A stretch of 64,000 nt of DNA from Domibacillus iocasae (GCF_001750285.1 NZ_MAMP01000021.1:124001-188000); one strand, 5' to 3'. Positions 33,404-43,647 are shown, counted from the stretch's first letter. Notes: generated by a model from the letters alone, not told the origin. Translations and numbers: made by a program.

Positions 33404-33748
33404 ATGTCAGCGCAAGTGAATCGATTTAATGATATTATTAGAAAGCTCAGGAAGCAGCTGTTTGGCAAAGGGCCTGACCGGCTGGAAACGGTGTTTATGC
33501 AAAATATGGCGGTGACGACACTGTATGGCAATTTGACGCCGACGGAAAAGTTCATTTCTGGAACAAATGAAGGAAAAGAGATGATACACACCGCCAGGAC
33601 GCGATTAATTCAAGAGGTGTATGCTAAATCGCCGCCGGAAGGGCTGGAAGAAGTGGTAGGGGCAAAATTTGTTTATTTATTTTCAGACATAAAAGTAGAA
33701 GAAGATATCGCAGTGTCAGTGTTTGTGTTTGACCGGCCGATTGTGTGA
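33404..33748 (+). CDS. DUF2294 domain protein
   Basis: A 114-residue protein typical in length and content for DUF2294 (GKGPDRLETVFMQNMAVTTLYGNLTPTEKFI, then HTARTRLIQEVY). Its biochemical role is unknown. The family is often found next to formate dehydrogenase genes in Bacillaceae, as here with fdhD 8 bases downstream. ATG 33404 follows GAGGGGG; TACAAT at 33366-33371 with TTTTGC 17 bases upstream could be the promoter for this and fdhD. Confidence 0.82.
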   Translation: MSAQVNRFNDIIRKLRKQLFGKGPDRLETVFMQNMAVTTLYGNLTPTEKFISGTNEGKEMIHTARTRLIQEVYAKSPPEGLEEVVGAKFVYLFSDIKVEEDIAVSVFVFDRPIV

Positions 33749-33756
33749 AAGGAAGA

Positions 33757-34554
33757 ATGACAGTGAAAGACGTACAGATGAAGCGGAGTGTCATCCGTTT
33801 TGAAAATGGAAAAGCGGAGCAGGTGGAGGATCATATTGTGACCGAACAGCCGGTAACAGTGAAAATAAATGGGGAAGAATTTGTCACGATGGTGTGTACG
33901 CCGGAGTACATAGAAGATATGGTTATTGGCTATTTGGCGTCTGAAGGAGTGATTCGCCGTTATGAAGACATCCGCTATCTCCGGATAGACGACGAGGGTT
34001 TTGTTCATGTGGAGCTGTCGCACATCAACCCGTTTTTTCAAAAGCTGCAAAACAAGCGGTACGTTACTTCGTGCTGCGGGATGAGCAGGCAGGGATTTGT
34101 CTTTGCGAACGACGCGCTGACAGCGAAAAAAATGCATGATATTCATATTCGTATTACACCGGATGAATGCTTTTCGCTCATGTCGGCGATGCAGAAAGAA
34201 GCGGCTGTTTTTCAGCGGACCGGGGGCGTTCACAATGCGGCATTATGTGATGAGTCAGGTATTTTGCTGAGCCGGATGGATATTGGGCGGCACAATGCGC
34301 TCGATAAATTGTATGGGCACTGCTTGAAAAATGGCCTGTCGACAAAAGGGAAGATCATCGTATTCAGTGGACGGATTTCGTCTGAAATTTTGCTGAAAGT
34401 GGCCAAAATTGGCTGCGAAATGGTTTTGTCAAAATCAGCACCGACTGAATTTGCGCTCCAGTCCGCAGAAGAACTCGGCATTACAACGGTTGGATTTATA
34501 CGAAACGGTTCGATGAATGTTTATACATGTCCAGAACGGATTATATTGCCTTAA
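33757..34554 (+). CDS. fdhD: Formate dehydrogenase accessory sulfurtransferase FdhD
   Basis: A 265-residue FdhD protein: it carries sulfur from a cysteine desulfurase to the molybdenum cofactor of formate dehydrogenase. The reactive cysteines are in VTSCCGMSRQG near residue 110; TGGVHNAAL and DIGRHNALDKLYG are conserved surface motifs. ATG 33757 after AAAGGAAG is chosen over an earlier start that overlaps the previous gene. The formate dehydrogenase it serves begins 280 bases downstream. Confidence 0.92.
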   Translation: MTVKDVQMKRSVIRFENGKAEQVEDHIVTEQPVTVKINGEEFVTMVCTPEYIEDMVIGYLASEGVIRRYEDIRYLRIDDEGFVHVELSHINPFFQKLQNKRYVTSCCGMSRQGFVFANDALTAKKMHDIHIRITPDECFSLMSAMQKEAAVFQRTGGVHNAALCDESGILLSRMDIGRHNALDKLYGHCLKNGLSTKGKIIVFSGRISSEILLKVAKIGCEMVLSKSAPTEFALQSAEELGITTVGFIRNGSMNVYTCPERIILP

Positions 34555-34697
34555 ATGCATTATTCTGATAAAATAGGTAGCGCTTACATGAAAAGCAAAA
34601 AAGGATGGAAAGAAAGCACGGCCTGTTTTCTTTTTATCCGTCATACTAATGGTGTTTGGCATTTCTGCAAGCAATGCAGAAACATTAGACAGCGTTT

Positions 34698-34723
34698 AAA
34701 AAGCTTATGGAAATAGGCTTTTT
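34698..34723 (+). terminator. Terminator between fdhD and formate dehydrogenase
   Basis: AAAAAGC (34698-34704) pairs with GCTTTTT (34717-34723). It suggests that fdhD and the dehydrogenase gene have separate promoters; TTGAAT (34722) and TACAAT (34747-34752) are candidate elements for the latter, with a long 19-base spacer. Confidence 0.5.
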
Positions 34724-34834
34724 GAATGCTGTCCTTTTTTGTTTCCTACAATAAGGAAAAGGGTAATGTAAAAAGATATTTGCTAAAGTGCGAATATTCA
34801 AGTTTTTATCCGAACAAGAAAGGGGTTTTTTGCG

Positions 34835-37792
34835 TTGACGGAATACGTGGGGATTAAAGTGAATGGGCATGCAATGAGCATTCCGGGTGACGTGTCGGTC
34901 ATGCAGGCGCTGAAGGAGCAGGCGATCGATATTCCAAGCGTCTGCTACCATCCGGCGCTTGGCGCAATTGAAACGTGTGATACATGTATCGTGGAGGTAA
35001 ACGGAGAATTTGTCCGGTCGTGCTCAACGATGATTCAAGATGGGGATGTCATCGATGCGGTATCGCCGGATGTAAAGCAGGCACAGGAGATTGCGATGAA
35101 TCGGATTTTGTACAATCATGAGCTGTACTGTACGGTCTGTGATTACAATAACGGCCGCTGTGAAGTACATAATACGGTCAAACAGATGAAAATTGAGCAC
35201 CAGAGTGAGCCGTTTACACCAAAACCACATGAAATTGACAACTCCAATCCATTTTACCGGTACGATCCGGACCAATGTATTTTGTGCGGGCGCTGTGTGG
35301 AAGCGTGCCAGGACGTGCAGGTAACAGAAACATTATCAATTGACTGGAGCTTAAAACGCCCGCGCGTCATTTGGGACAAGCATTCAACGATCAATGAATC
35401 ATCTTGCGTATCATGCGGTCATTGCTCAACGGTTTGCCCATGTAATGCGATGATGGAAAAAGGCATGGAAGGCGAAGCCGGCTTTTTAACGGGCATTAAG
35501 AAACCGACGCTTCGGCCGATGATTGAACTGACCAAAAATGTTGAAACCGGTTACAGTTCGATTTTAGCCATTTCAGATGTGGAAGCCGCCATGCGGGAAT
35601 CACGAATTAAAAAAACAAAAACGGTCTGCACGTATTGCGGTGTCGGCTGCAGCTTCGACGTATGGACGAAAGATCGGAAGATTTTAAAAGTCGAACCGCA
35701 GATGGAAGCACCGGCCAATGGCATTTCTACATGTATAAAAGGAAAATTCGGCTGGGATTTTGTCAACAGTGAAGAGCGCCTGACGAAGCCGCTTATCCGT
35801 GAGGGTGATTCGTTCCGTGAAGCGGAGTGGGAAGAAGCGCTTGCATTGATTGAGGGGAAATTTAGAGAGGCGAAAGACACATATGGACCGGATTCAATGG
35901 CGTTTATTTCTTCTTCTAAATGTACAAATGAAGAATCGTATTTAATGCAAAAACTCGCCCGCGGGGTAATCGGCACAAATAATGTCGATAACTGTTCACG
36001 TTATTGTCAGACACCGGCAACGGTAGGCTTATTCCGCACCGTTGGCTATGGCGGTGACTCTGGCTCGATTACCGATATCGAACAAGCAGAACTTGTTATA
36101 GTGGTCGGCTCGAATACGTCAGAATCGCATCCGGTGCTGGCGACAAGGGTAAAACGGTCACATAAATTAAAAGGGCAGAAACTCATTGTCTCCGATTTGC
36201 GGAAGCATGAAATGGCGGACCGGGCTGATTTATTTATTCAGCCAAGAGCCGGTACGGACCTTGTCTGGCTATCAGCAGTAACAAAATACATCGTTGAACA
36301 AGGCTGGGCGGATGAATCCTTTTTAAGCAACCGGGTGAACGGCCTGGATGACTATGTCAAAAGCCTTGAGAAATATACGATGGAGTATGCGGAGCAAGTA
36401 ACGGGACTGCCGAAAGAAATGATGATTCAAGTGGCGGAAGCGGTGCATGAAGCAGATACGACGAGTGTTCTTTGGGCGATGGGTGTCACACAGCATTCAG
36501 GCGGAAGTGACACAAGTACAGCGATTTCGAATTTGCTGCTGATTACCGGCAACTACGGAAAACCAGGCGCGGGCAGCTATCCGCTTCGTGGCCATAACAA
36601 CGTACAGGGGGCGAGTGATTTTGGCAGCATGCCGGACCGATTCCCGGGATATGAAAAAGTGGCGGATGATGCGGTACGGGCTAAATATGAAAAAGGCTGG
36701 GGTGTGAAAATTCCAGCGGATCCCGGCTTAAACAATCACGAAATGGTATCCGGCATTCATGCTGGCGATGTAAAAGTGATGTATTTAAAAGGGGAAGATA
36801 TGGGCTTAGTCGATTCGAATTTGAATTATGTGCACGAAGCGTTTGAAAAACTCGATTTCTTCGTCGTGCAGGACATCTTCTTATCGAAAACGGCACAATA
36901 TGCGGATGTTGTTCTGCCGGCCGCCCCGTCTTTTGAAAAAGAAGGAACGTTTACGAATACAGAGCGCCGCATTCAACGCTTGTATCAGGTTTTTGAGCCG
37001 CTTGGCGATTCAAAACCGGACTGGCAGATTATTATGGAAGTCGCAAATCGTCTTGGAGCCGGCTGGACATATAATCATCCAAGTGAAATTATGGCAGAAG
37101 CGGCCAGCTTGATGCCATTGTACGCTGGTGTTACGTATGACCGTTTATCAGGCTATAACAGTCTGCAATGGCCAGTTGCTTCGGATGGTACGGATTCACC
37201 GCTTCTATTCTTAGATGAATTCCCATTCCCAGACGGAAAAGCACGCCTATTCCCGGTTGAGTGGACGAAGCCGCTGGAATACGAAGAAGAATACGATCTT
37301 CACGTCAACAACGGGCGCCTGCTTGAGCATTTTCATGAAGGCAATATGACGTATAAATCAAAAGGCATTACCTCGAAAACGCCTAGTGTCTTTTTGGAAG
37401 TATCGCCGGAGCTTGCAGCGGAGCGCGGCTTAGAGGACGGCACTGTTGTAAGGCTAACGTCGCCACATGGAAGCGTCAAAGTGCCATGCCTTGTCACGGA
37501 CCGGGTAAAGGGAAAAGAAGTATACTTGCCGATGAATGACTCGGATGAAGGTGCGATCAATTATTTGACGAGCAGCCATGCTGATAAAGATACGGATACA
37601 CCGGCCTACAAAGAAATCAGCGCCAAAATGGAAATTTTAAAAACAAAAGGCGACAGTCCGCTGCCGCGCATTAACTCTCGTAATGGCGATCCGCAGCCGC
37701 AGATCGGCGTACAGGTCGAGAAAAAATGGGCGCGTCCCGACTACATTTTCCCTGGCGATCTTGTAAAGAAAGGAGTGGGTCAGCGTGGCTAA
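34835..37792 (+). CDS. yjgC: Formate dehydrogenase, molybdopterin subunit (YjgC-like)
   Basis: A 985-residue cytosolic formate dehydrogenase, the length of B. subtilis YjgC. An N-terminal 2Fe-2S ferredoxin domain (Cys in [16 protein letters not shown]) and a CxxxxxxxCxxH-type segment are followed by two 4Fe-4S motifs ([22 protein letters not shown]), then a 4Fe-4S/bis-MGD catalytic domain ([11 protein letters not shown]). The active-site position is Cys in [11 protein letters not shown], so no selenocysteine is used. Start is TTG 34835 after AAGGGG. It oxidises formate to CO2 and passes electrons to NAD or quinone with the YjgD partner that overlaps its stop. Confidence 0.92.
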   Translation: MTEYVGIKVNGHAMSIPGDVSVMQALKEQAIDIPSVCYHPALGAIETCDTCIVEVNGEFVRSCSTMIQDGDVIDAVSPDVKQAQEIAMNRILYNHELYCTVCDYNNGRCEVHNTVKQMKIEHQSEPFTPKPHEIDNSNPFYRYDPDQCILCGRCVEACQDVQVTETLSIDWSLKRPRVIWDKHSTINESSCVSCGHCSTVCPCNAMMEKGMEGEAGFLTGIKKPTLRPMIELTKNVETGYSSILAISDVEAAMRESRIKKTKTVCTYCGVGCSFDVWTKDRKILKVEPQMEAPANGISTCIKGKFGWDFVNSEERLTKPLIREGDSFREAEWEEALALIEGKFREAKDTYGPDSMAFISSSKCTNEESYLMQKLARGVIGTNNVDNCSRYCQTPATVGLFRTVGYGGDSGSITDIEQAELVIVVGSNTSESHPVLATRVKRSHKLKGQKLIVSDLRKHEMADRADLFIQPRAGTDLVWLSAVTKYIVEQGWADESFLSNRVNGLDDYVKSLEKYTMEYAEQVTGLPKEMMIQVAEAVHEADTTSVLWAMGVTQHSGGSDTSTAISNLLLITGNYGKPGAGSYPLRGHNNVQGASDFGSMPDRFPGYEKVADDAVRAKYEKGWGVKIPADPGLNNHEMVSGIHAGDVKVMYLKGEDMGLVDSNLNYVHEAFEKLDFFVVQDIFLSKTAQYADVVLPAAPSFEKEGTFTNTERRIQRLYQVFEPLGDSKPDWQIIMEVANRLGAGWTYNHPSEIMAEAASLMPLYAGVTYDRLSGYNSLQWPVASDGTDSPLLFLDEFPFPDGKARLFPVEWTKPLEYEEEYDLHVNNGRLLEHFHEGNMTYKSKGITSKTPSVFLEVSPELAAERGLEDGTVVRLTSPHGSVKVPCLVTDRVKGKEVYLPMNDSDEGAINYLTSSHADKDTDTPAYKEISAKMEILKTKGDSPLPRINSRNGDPQPQIGVQVEKKWARPDYIFPGDLVKKGVGQRG

Positions 37793-38264
37793 AGCGATAA
37801 CAACCATTCATCGTCTGGAAATAAACGAAGAAGAGCAGCGCCGGCGTGACTTGGAAGAAATTGAAACGCTTCTTGTTGAACATAAAGATACACTTAAAGA
37901 GTTTCTCCACATGCTGGGGGAAATCAACAAGAAGGGCGGCTTGGAAATGGGCGCCAGCTTGTTCAGTGAAGGAGACCGGGTATTGGACGTGCTTGTCAAA
38001 GCCATTGATAAACCGGAAGCGGCCTCTATTTTAAAAAATGGCCTGCTGATGCTTGGTACACTTGGGAAATTGAACGTTTCCGAAATGGGTCCACTAGTGA
38101 ATAAGCTAAATAGTGTCATTTCGGTCGCAACGAAAATCAGCCGGGTGGAATCATCTGCCGTTCAATTAGTAAAAGGGAATACAATGTCAAAGAGCTGGCT
38201 GGTCGCCGCAGCGGGTGCGTCGCTGGCAGGTATGGCATATATGGCAAGAAAATCTGACCGATAA
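37785..38264 (+). CDS. yjgD: DUF1641 protein (YjgD-like formate dehydrogenase partner)
   Basis: A 159-residue DUF1641 protein that overlaps the formate dehydrogenase gene by eight bases, as yjgD follows yjgC in B. subtilis. Residues 75-115 contain the conserved [20 protein letters not shown] region. A C-terminal hydrophobic patch ([19 protein letters not shown]) may touch the membrane. DUF1641 proteins are needed for formate dehydrogenase activity in some Bacillales, but the exact role is open. Start is GTG 37785 after AAAGGAG. Confidence 0.88.
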   Translation: MAKAITTIHRLEINEEEQRRRDLEEIETLLVEHKDTLKEFLHMLGEINKKGGLEMGASLFSEGDRVLDVLVKAIDKPEAASILKNGLLMLGTLGKLNVSEMGPLVNKLNSVISVATKISRVESSAVQLVKGNTMSKSWLVAAAGASLAGMAYMARKSDR

Positions 38265-38283
38265 AAGAATTTTATCGGTCAGA
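38253..38283. promoter_or_regulatory. Perfect 14-base hairpin across yjgD stop codon
   Basis: TCTGACCGATAAAA (38253-38266) and TTTTATCGGTCAGA (38270-38283) are perfect complements with a three-base loop; the stop codon is inside the left arm. There is no T-run, so it may stabilise mRNA or partly stop transcription before the transporter gene. Confidence 0.6.
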
Positions 38284-38333
38284 TCCACACAATGATCAGT
38301 TAGATGGTTTACAAAACGAGAGGGGTATAGCTG

Positions 38334-39599
38334 ATGGAAAAAGTCAAAAATCGTTGGCTCATTGCAGCGGCAGCAGTAGGCATTCATATGTCGATTGGGT
38401 CGGTTTATTCATGGAGCGTGTTTACAAATCCGCTTCATGAAGAGCACGGATGGGGATTAACAGAAATTTCATTGACGTTCAGTATCGCGATTTTCTTTCT
38501 AGGCTTGTCGGCTGCTTTTATGGGGCACTTTGTTGAAAAACATGGTCCGAGAAAAGCTGGCTTGATTGCTTCAGTCTTTTTTGGTATCGGGTTAATCGGA
38601 GCAGGATTTGCCAACAGTATTGACTCGCTTTATTTGCTTTATTTTTTCTACGGGGCAATGGGAGGCATTGGCCTCGGGATCGGCTACATTACACCAGTTT
38701 CCTCCCTCGTCAAGTGGTTTCCCGACCGGCGTGGTCTTGCGACGGGTCTTGCCATTATGGGCTTCGGCTTCGCGTCACTAATCGCAAGCCCGATTATCGC
38801 TCAGTTAATTAACAACATTGGCATCAGTAATACATTTTATTTACTCGGAACGGTTTATTTTGTCGTCATGATTTTCTCTTCTTTGTATCTTGCACCGCCG
38901 CCAAAAGGCTGGCTGCCAGCCGGGATGAAAAAAGGACAGGCTGGAAAAGAAACGAAGAAAGCCGATTTGTCTGAACTGACAGCGAATGAAGCGGTTAAAA
39001 CAGTCCGGTTTTGGGCGCTTTGGTTTATGTTATTTATTAACGTAACATGCGGCATTGCGGTTATTTCCGTTGCCTCGCCAATGGCACAGGATATTGCTGG
39101 ATTATCCGCCGCTGCCGCTGCAACAATGGTTGGGATCATGGGCTTGTTTAATGGTTTTGGCCGAATCGGCTGGGCGTCAATTTCAGACTATATCGGCCGC
39201 CCGAATGTATACACAGCTTTCTTTATTATTCAAATCGTTGCGTTTATGCTTTTGCCGAGCTTAACAAATGCCATTTTATTTCAAATTACGGTTTTTATCA
39301 TTTTATCCTGCTACGGAGGCGGATTTGCGTCAATTCCCGCGTATATTGGAGACTTGTTCGGGACGAAGCAGCTCGGTGCCATTCACGGCTATATTTTAAC
39401 GGCGTGGGCCGCGGCCGGTCTTGTTGGTCCAATCGTTGCCTCTAATATTCGAGAAGCGACGAACAGCTACTCGCTTACGCTTTACATCTTTACCGCCGCC
39501 TTCGTTGTGGCGCTTGTCATCTCGATGCTTGTCCGCGTGAACATCCGTAAAGTACGGGCGGCAAATGAAATGACCACTGGGGTGATGAAAAAAGCATAA
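38334..39599 (+). CDS. OFA-family MFS transporter (oxalate/formate antiporter type)
   Basis: A 421-residue twelve-segment major facilitator. GSVYSWSVF near residue 22 and YGAMGGIGLGIGYITPVSSLVKWFPDRRG in segments 4-5 are hallmarks of the oxalate/formate antiporter family. Placed directly after the formate dehydrogenase pair, it probably moves formate or a related carboxylate. ATG 38334 follows GAGAGGGG. A terminator at 39611-39638 closes the unit. Confidence 0.85.
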   Translation: MEKVKNRWLIAAAAVGIHMSIGSVYSWSVFTNPLHEEHGWGLTEISLTFSIAIFFLGLSAAFMGHFVEKHGPRKAGLIASVFFGIGLIGAGFANSIDSLYLLYFFYGAMGGIGLGIGYITPVSSLVKWFPDRRGLATGLAIMGFGFASLIASPIIAQLINNIGISNTFYLLGTVYFVVMIFSSLYLAPPPKGWLPAGMKKGQAGKETKKADLSELTANEAVKTVRFWALWFMLFINVTCGIAVISVASPMAQDIAGLSAAAAATMVGIMGLFNGFGRIGWASISDYIGRPNVYTAFFIIQIVAFMLLPSLTNAILFQITVFIILSCYGGGFASIPAYIGDLFGTKQLGAIHGYILTAWAAAGLVGPIVASNIREATNSYSLTLYIFTAAFVVALVISMLVRVNIRKVRAANEMTTGVMKKA

Positions 39600-39610
39600 C
39601 AATTAGAGGG

Positions 39611-39638
39611 CTCGCTGATACGTGTCAGCGGGTTTTTT
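39611..39638 (+). terminator. Terminator of formate module
   Basis: CGCTGA (39613-39618) pairs with TCAGCG (39625-39630), followed by GG and six T. Confidence 0.8.
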
Positions 39639-39737
39639 GTGGACAGATAAAAGCCAAGCAAAAAACTTTACTTTCAAGTTGAAAATAACTATTATTTTTA
39701 AAGTCAACTAATTCAATAAGAAAGGGAGGTTTTTTTG

Positions 39738-40994
39738 TTGGCACAACATGTTATCAAGTCACCCGACAGCGTTCCGTATAAGCGGACAACGGTTATCACA
39801 GACCTAAGCCCAATGCAAAAACCTTTTGTTACAATAGGCGTTGCAGCTGCTGTAGTACTGTTTATTGCGATTGTCAGTACAACAAACTGGACGCAGGGTG
39901 TTTTATATATCATTGGTCTTGCGCTCGGCATGACGCTTTTGTACGCGCGCTTTGGTTTTACATCCGCATTCCGCCGGCTTGTATCGGTCGGGAATGTACA
40001 GGGGCTGCAGGCGCATATGCTTATGCTCGCGGTGGCGACGACGCTTTTTGCGATTATTTTAAGTACCGGGTTTAGTTTCACGGGCGTCACGCCTGCAGGA
40101 TATGTTTCGCCGGTTGGGGTCAGCGTCATTTTTGGCGCGTTTATTTTTGGGATTGGCATGCAGCTTGGGAACGGCTGTGCATCAGGTACACTCTATTCAA
40201 TAGGCGGTGGTTCATCGTCTATGATTTTGACGCTGCTTGCGTTCATTGCCGGCTCTTTGCTCGGGGCTTATCATTTTACATTTTGGATGGAAGACACCCC
40301 GTCCCTTCCGCCAATTTCATTGGCTGAATCAACGGGGCTTGGCTATTTTGGAGCGTGGGTGCTGCAGCTTGCTCTCTTTGCTCTAATCTATTGGATCACC
40401 ATTCAAATTGCGAAAAAGAAAAACCCTCCAATGATGAAGCCGCTGCCGACCACAGTCGGCTGGAAAAAAGTCATTCGTGGTTCTTGGCCGCTTTTTGCAG
40501 CAGCGATTGTTCTTGCTTTGCTGAATGCCCTGACATTGACAGTGCGTGGGAACCCATGGGGCATTACGTCCGCATTTGCGCTATGGGGCGGTAAAGCATT
40601 GACGGCTGTTGGGATTGATGTATCTGCTTGGGGTTATTTTTCAGGACCTGCCGGCGAAGCGCTGACGCAGTCGGTCTTGGCCGATTCTACAAGTGTCATG
40701 AATTTCGGCATCATTCTCGGGGCTTTTATTTCCTCAGCGTTTCAAGGCACATTTAAGCCGGGCAAAATTAAGCCTGGCGTCGCTGGTGCGGCCATTGTTG
40801 GAGGATTAATGATGGGTTACGGCGCTCGTTTAGCTTTTGGATGCAACATCGGTGCTTATTTTGGCGGTATTGCCTCTTTCAGCCTACATGGCTGGGTATG
40901 GATGATCATGGCGATGCTTGGAACATTCTTAGCACTTTGGATTCGTCCGTTATTCGGCTTGAAAAATCCGAAATCAACCGACTCCGTTTGCTGA
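39738..40994 (+). CDS. YeeE/YedE (TsuA-like) thiosulfate/sulfur transporter
   Basis: A 418-residue membrane protein with about 11-12 segments in two repeats. Each repeat has the conserved cysteine site of the YeeE/YedE family: MQLGNGCASGTL (about residue 145) and RLAFGCNIGAYFGG (near 375), where thiosulfate is relayed through Cys in TsuA. Two TTG codons, 39735 and 39738, follow GGGAGG; spacing favours 39738. The partner sulfurtransferase-type TusA gene often found beside it is absent here. TTTACT and TATTAT 17 bases apart upstream could be the promoter. Confidence 0.85.
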   Translation: MAQHVIKSPDSVPYKRTTVITDLSPMQKPFVTIGVAAAVVLFIAIVSTTNWTQGVLYIIGLALGMTLLYARFGFTSAFRRLVSVGNVQGLQAHMLMLAVATTLFAIILSTGFSFTGVTPAGYVSPVGVSVIFGAFIFGIGMQLGNGCASGTLYSIGGGSSSMILTLLAFIAGSLLGAYHFTFWMEDTPSLPPISLAESTGLGYFGAWVLQLALFALIYWITIQIAKKKNPPMMKPLPTTVGWKKVIRGSWPLFAAAIVLALLNALTLTVRGNPWGITSAFALWGGKALTAVGIDVSAWGYFSGPAGEALTQSVLADSTSVMNFGIILGAFISSAFQGTFKPGKIKPGVAGAAIVGGLMMGYGARLAFGCNIGAYFGGIASFSLHGWVWMIMAMLGTFLALWIRPLFGLKNPKSTDSVC

Positions 40995-41054
40995 TCACAT
41001 AAGCAAGACCAGCCGGCATGGTTCACTCGACATTCGGTGCAATACAATATGACA

Positions 41055-41106
41055 CAGGACATGCTTAAAGTCATCTTCATCTGGCTTTAGGCATGTCCTG
41101 TTTTTT
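41055..41106. terminator. Terminator between YeeE/YedE and antiporter genes
   Basis: CAGGACATGC (41055-41064) pairs with GCATGTCCTG (41091-41100), then six T. The stem covers the last codons of the converging antiporter gene. Confidence 0.8.
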
Positions 41107-42106
41107 CGGATTCAGCCGAGAAAGATCATATAAGACGAGTAAAGATACCCCGCAATAATCAGCAGTGAAGGGATCATATAGCGTATAGTCGATGTCTTTT
41201 TTTTGCAAAAGCGCCATAATCAACATGACAGATAAAATGGATACGGATAAAGAGGCTGTGTGAAGAACAGGTGATATATTAGAAAGGATAGGACCTTGTT
41301 GGTAAAACACATCAGATCCTGCCAGAATCAATATATTAAAAATATTGCTTCCGAGTATAGAGCCGAGAGCTAAGTTCACATTTTTCAGATGGAGGGCCAC
41401 CAGTACGGCAATAGCTTCAGGCATAGAGGTAGTGGCTGCTAATAAAAAACTGCCGACAAAACTTGAACCAAGACCTGTGATATCGGCAATTTCATCACCA
41501 GCGAAAGAACGCATACTGCCTGCGCCTGTTATGATCAAAGCCATCAGATTAAAACCTGCGATGGTTTTCTTAAACGAAAATGCGGTTTGACCGGCTTCGG
41601 ATGGGCTGACATTCATAGGCGTTTCCGGTTCGGCCGCTCCCGTCTGGATCATTTTGCTGATGATGTACATACCTAACACACAAATAAGGGCGATAAATAA
41701 GGAATCCACCCCAGTACCGAAAACCATGTAATCGGATTGTCTTGCAAGCGCCAAAAGAATCATGAGTGAAAGAATGAATCCGAGTCCAGCCGTATACAAA
41801 TGTTCGCCGCTGACGGATTGGTATAAACGGATTCTCCGATAGTACAAGTCAAAACAGGCGATGATACAAAGGTTAAACATGTTCGATCCTAGCATATTTC
41901 CAATGGCGATATCCGGGTTTCCAATGAAAACAGCAGAGAGGCTGGTTGTGACTTCGGGCAGCGATGTAGCTCCTGCTAGAAAAAGTGTGCCGACAAGCAA
42001 TCCGCTAAATGACGTTTTCTCGCTTAGCTCATCTGAATTAATTTGGATAGCGCAATCGCTGCTAATACCGGGAAAGAGCGGCCGTTCCGAAAAGCACAAA
42101 GAGCGT
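41077..42106 (-). pseudogene. Ca2+/cation antiporter (CaCA/YrbG family) with damaged N-terminus
   Basis: From about 42030 down to 41077 one frame encodes an intact antiporter core with both alpha-repeats: GTLFLAGATSLPE...GNMLGSNMFN and GSFLLAATTSMPE...GSILGSNIFN. The first membrane helix is broken: behind GAAGGAGG (42120-42113) one frame reads LFVLFGTAAL, a second continues PVLAAIALSKLI and a third NSDELSEKTSFSG, requiring two shifts (near 42070 and 42025). The codon correctly spaced from the ribosome site is ACG at 42106. An uninterrupted reading frame starting at ATG 42162 exists (361 residues), but its first 50 residues are unlike the family. It is probably inactive. Confidence 0.65.
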
Positions 42107-42203
42107 GGCGATCCTCCTTCATGCTGATGAATACAAGCAGAAAGAATAATGGCTTGTACCATTCATTGTATAAATGAGGAGCAATATTCATTCCTTTTTG
42201 CAT

Positions 42204-42254
42204 AAAAAAGAAAGCTTTGAAAGTTATCACTTACTGACTTTCAAGGCTTTCTTT
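42204..42254 (-). terminator. Terminator of HAD hydrolase gene
   Basis: On the minus strand a stem AAAGAAAGCCTTGAAAGT / ACTTTCAAAGCTTTCTTT is followed by further T. It lies 32 bases after the HAD gene stop. Confidence 0.75.
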
Positions 42255-42285
42255 AGCTTATTTTTTATGAATATGGATCTGGTTA

Positions 42286-43065
42286 TCAGTCAAGCAGTCC
42301 GACCATTTTCAAGCCGTTTAAAATGCCGTCTTCATGGACATTTGTGGTCACATGCTTGGCGGCCTTTTTTGCTTTTTCATGCCCGTCGCCCATGGCCACG
42401 CTGTTGACCACAGTCTTCAGCATTTCTACATCATTTAAGCCATCTCCAAATGCATAAATGTTTTCTGGAAGAATACCGAGCTGATCAATGATTTTTTCAA
42501 TGCCTTTCGCTTTTGAACCGCCGGCCGGTACGATGTCGACTGAAAAAGGGTGCCAGCGGACAAAATCAAATTCAGGAAACTGCTTTTCATATTCCTTGTC
42601 TTCGGGGTCCTGGCAAAACAGAAGTGACTGGTATAAATCACGTCCTTCATGATAAGCCGGGTCATGTTCAGGAAAGTAATTAATTTTCAGCGAATTAATC
42701 CCGGCCGTTACATGCTCGTGGTCCGGCGTATTTGCTTTCATGTCTTCGTGATCCATAAACACGACGGGGTGATTGCGTTCAACTGCGATATCCGTCAAAC
42801 GGAGCAGTGCTTCTTTGTTTAGTGGATTTTGGTAGAGAGGCTCGCTTTTAAAAACAACATATTGCCCGTTATAGCTGACAAACGTTTCAATGCCAATCTC
42901 CGCGCGTAAATCCTTAAACATAAACGGTGCACGGCCTGTTGCGATCGCCACTTCATGCCCACGTTCCTGCAGGTCACGAATTGCTTGACGTGTGGAAGCC
43001 GGCAGCTGTTTATCATGGTCGTACAATGTGCCGTCTATATCGAAAAAAATGATTTTTTGACTCAT
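42286..43065 (-). CDS. HAD-IIB (Cof-type) hydrolase
   Basis: A 259-residue phosphatase of the haloacid dehalogenase superfamily: FFDIDGTLYDHD with nucleophile at about residue 8, ATGRAPFMF as motif II, K in GGSKAKGIEKI and GDGLNDVEML as motif IV. It is similar in type to the gene at 31451-32260 but only distantly related. ATG 43065 follows AAGGAG. Substrate unknown, likely a sugar phosphate. Confidence 0.88.
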   Translation of the reverse strand: MSQKIIFFDIDGTLYDHDKQLPASTRQAIRDLQERGHEVAIATGRAPFMFKDLRAEIGIETFVSYNGQYVVFKSEPLYQNPLNKEALLRLTDIAVERNHPVVFMDHEDMKANTPDHEHVTAGINSLKINYFPEHDPAYHEGRDLYQSLLFCQDPEDKEYEKQFPEFDFVRWHPFSVDIVPAGGSKAKGIEKIIDQLGILPENIYAFGDGLNDVEMLKTVVNSVAMGDGHEKAKKAAKHVTTNVHEDGILNGLKMVGLLD

Positions 43066-43254
43066 AAAAATCTCCTTCACGTTTTATTTTCCCCTTTATA
43101 TACTAGCAAATGCCGACTCGTTGAACAAATGAATCAAAGATGCAGGCCCTTCAGGCGAAAAGCTTTTAAGAAAGGAGGTGGGGATGTCTGTAGATCAGCT
43201 GATTGACATATAATAAAGAGGAAGCATGGAAATAGGTGTGAGGGAGAGGGCTAA

Positions 43255-43587
43255 ATGAAAATTTCCGAAATGGAAGCAGGCCTTTATTGCACGCGTTGTC
43301 ACGATGAAACCATTCACCGGGTTGTATATATGAACAATAAAATTCAAAGCATTGAATGCGAAGAATGCCACCGGTTGACCAGTGTGAAAATCAATGCTAA
43401 AAAAGAATTGTATGAAGAAGTATATGACCGAATTTCAACAAAACCGTTACGGATGACGCTGGAATACAAGCAGGATTTAAGCAAATTTGTTTCCGGCATG
43501 CCTCTGCGGGTCATCAGCAAGCCCTACAGACTTATTAAATATGTAAATGAAACTAGAAAAGTAATGAAACAATCCAAACATTTCTAA
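43255..43587 (+). CDS. Small zinc-ribbon protein (Bacillus 'bh' type)
   Basis: A 110-residue cytosolic protein with two Cys pairs, CTRC (residues 12-15) and CEEC (41-44), forming a likely zinc ribbon, followed by a basic helical tail. Proteins of this kind are annotated in Bacillus genomes without function. ATG 43255 follows AGGGAGAGG. A hairpin with T-run follows at 43591-43624. Confidence 0.75.
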   Translation: MKISEMEAGLYCTRCHDETIHRVVYMNNKIQSIECEECHRLTSVKINAKKELYEEVYDRISTKPLRMTLEYKQDLSKFVSGMPLRVISKPYRLIKYVNETRKVMKQSKHF

Positions 43588-43590
43588 TCT

Positions 43591-43624
43591 AAACGGTATG
43601 CTTTTTATGAAGCGGCCGTTTTTT
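43591..43624 (+). terminator. Terminator after zinc-ribbon gene
   Basis: AAACGG (43591-43596) pairs with CCGTTT (43616-43621), with T to 43624. Confidence 0.6.
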
Positions 43625-43647
43625 CATGCAAAAAAACGGCGCACTGT

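Noticed and set aside
34588-34716. 42-codon reading frame from ATG 34588 as a gene
   Set aside because: Weak ribosome site and no protein-like character in this frame; the signal-peptide pattern lies in another frame, so decay is more likely.
35985-36020. Possible selenocysteine codon in formate dehydrogenase
   Set aside because: The active-site codon is TGT (Cys) in SRYCQTPA; no in-frame TGA exists.
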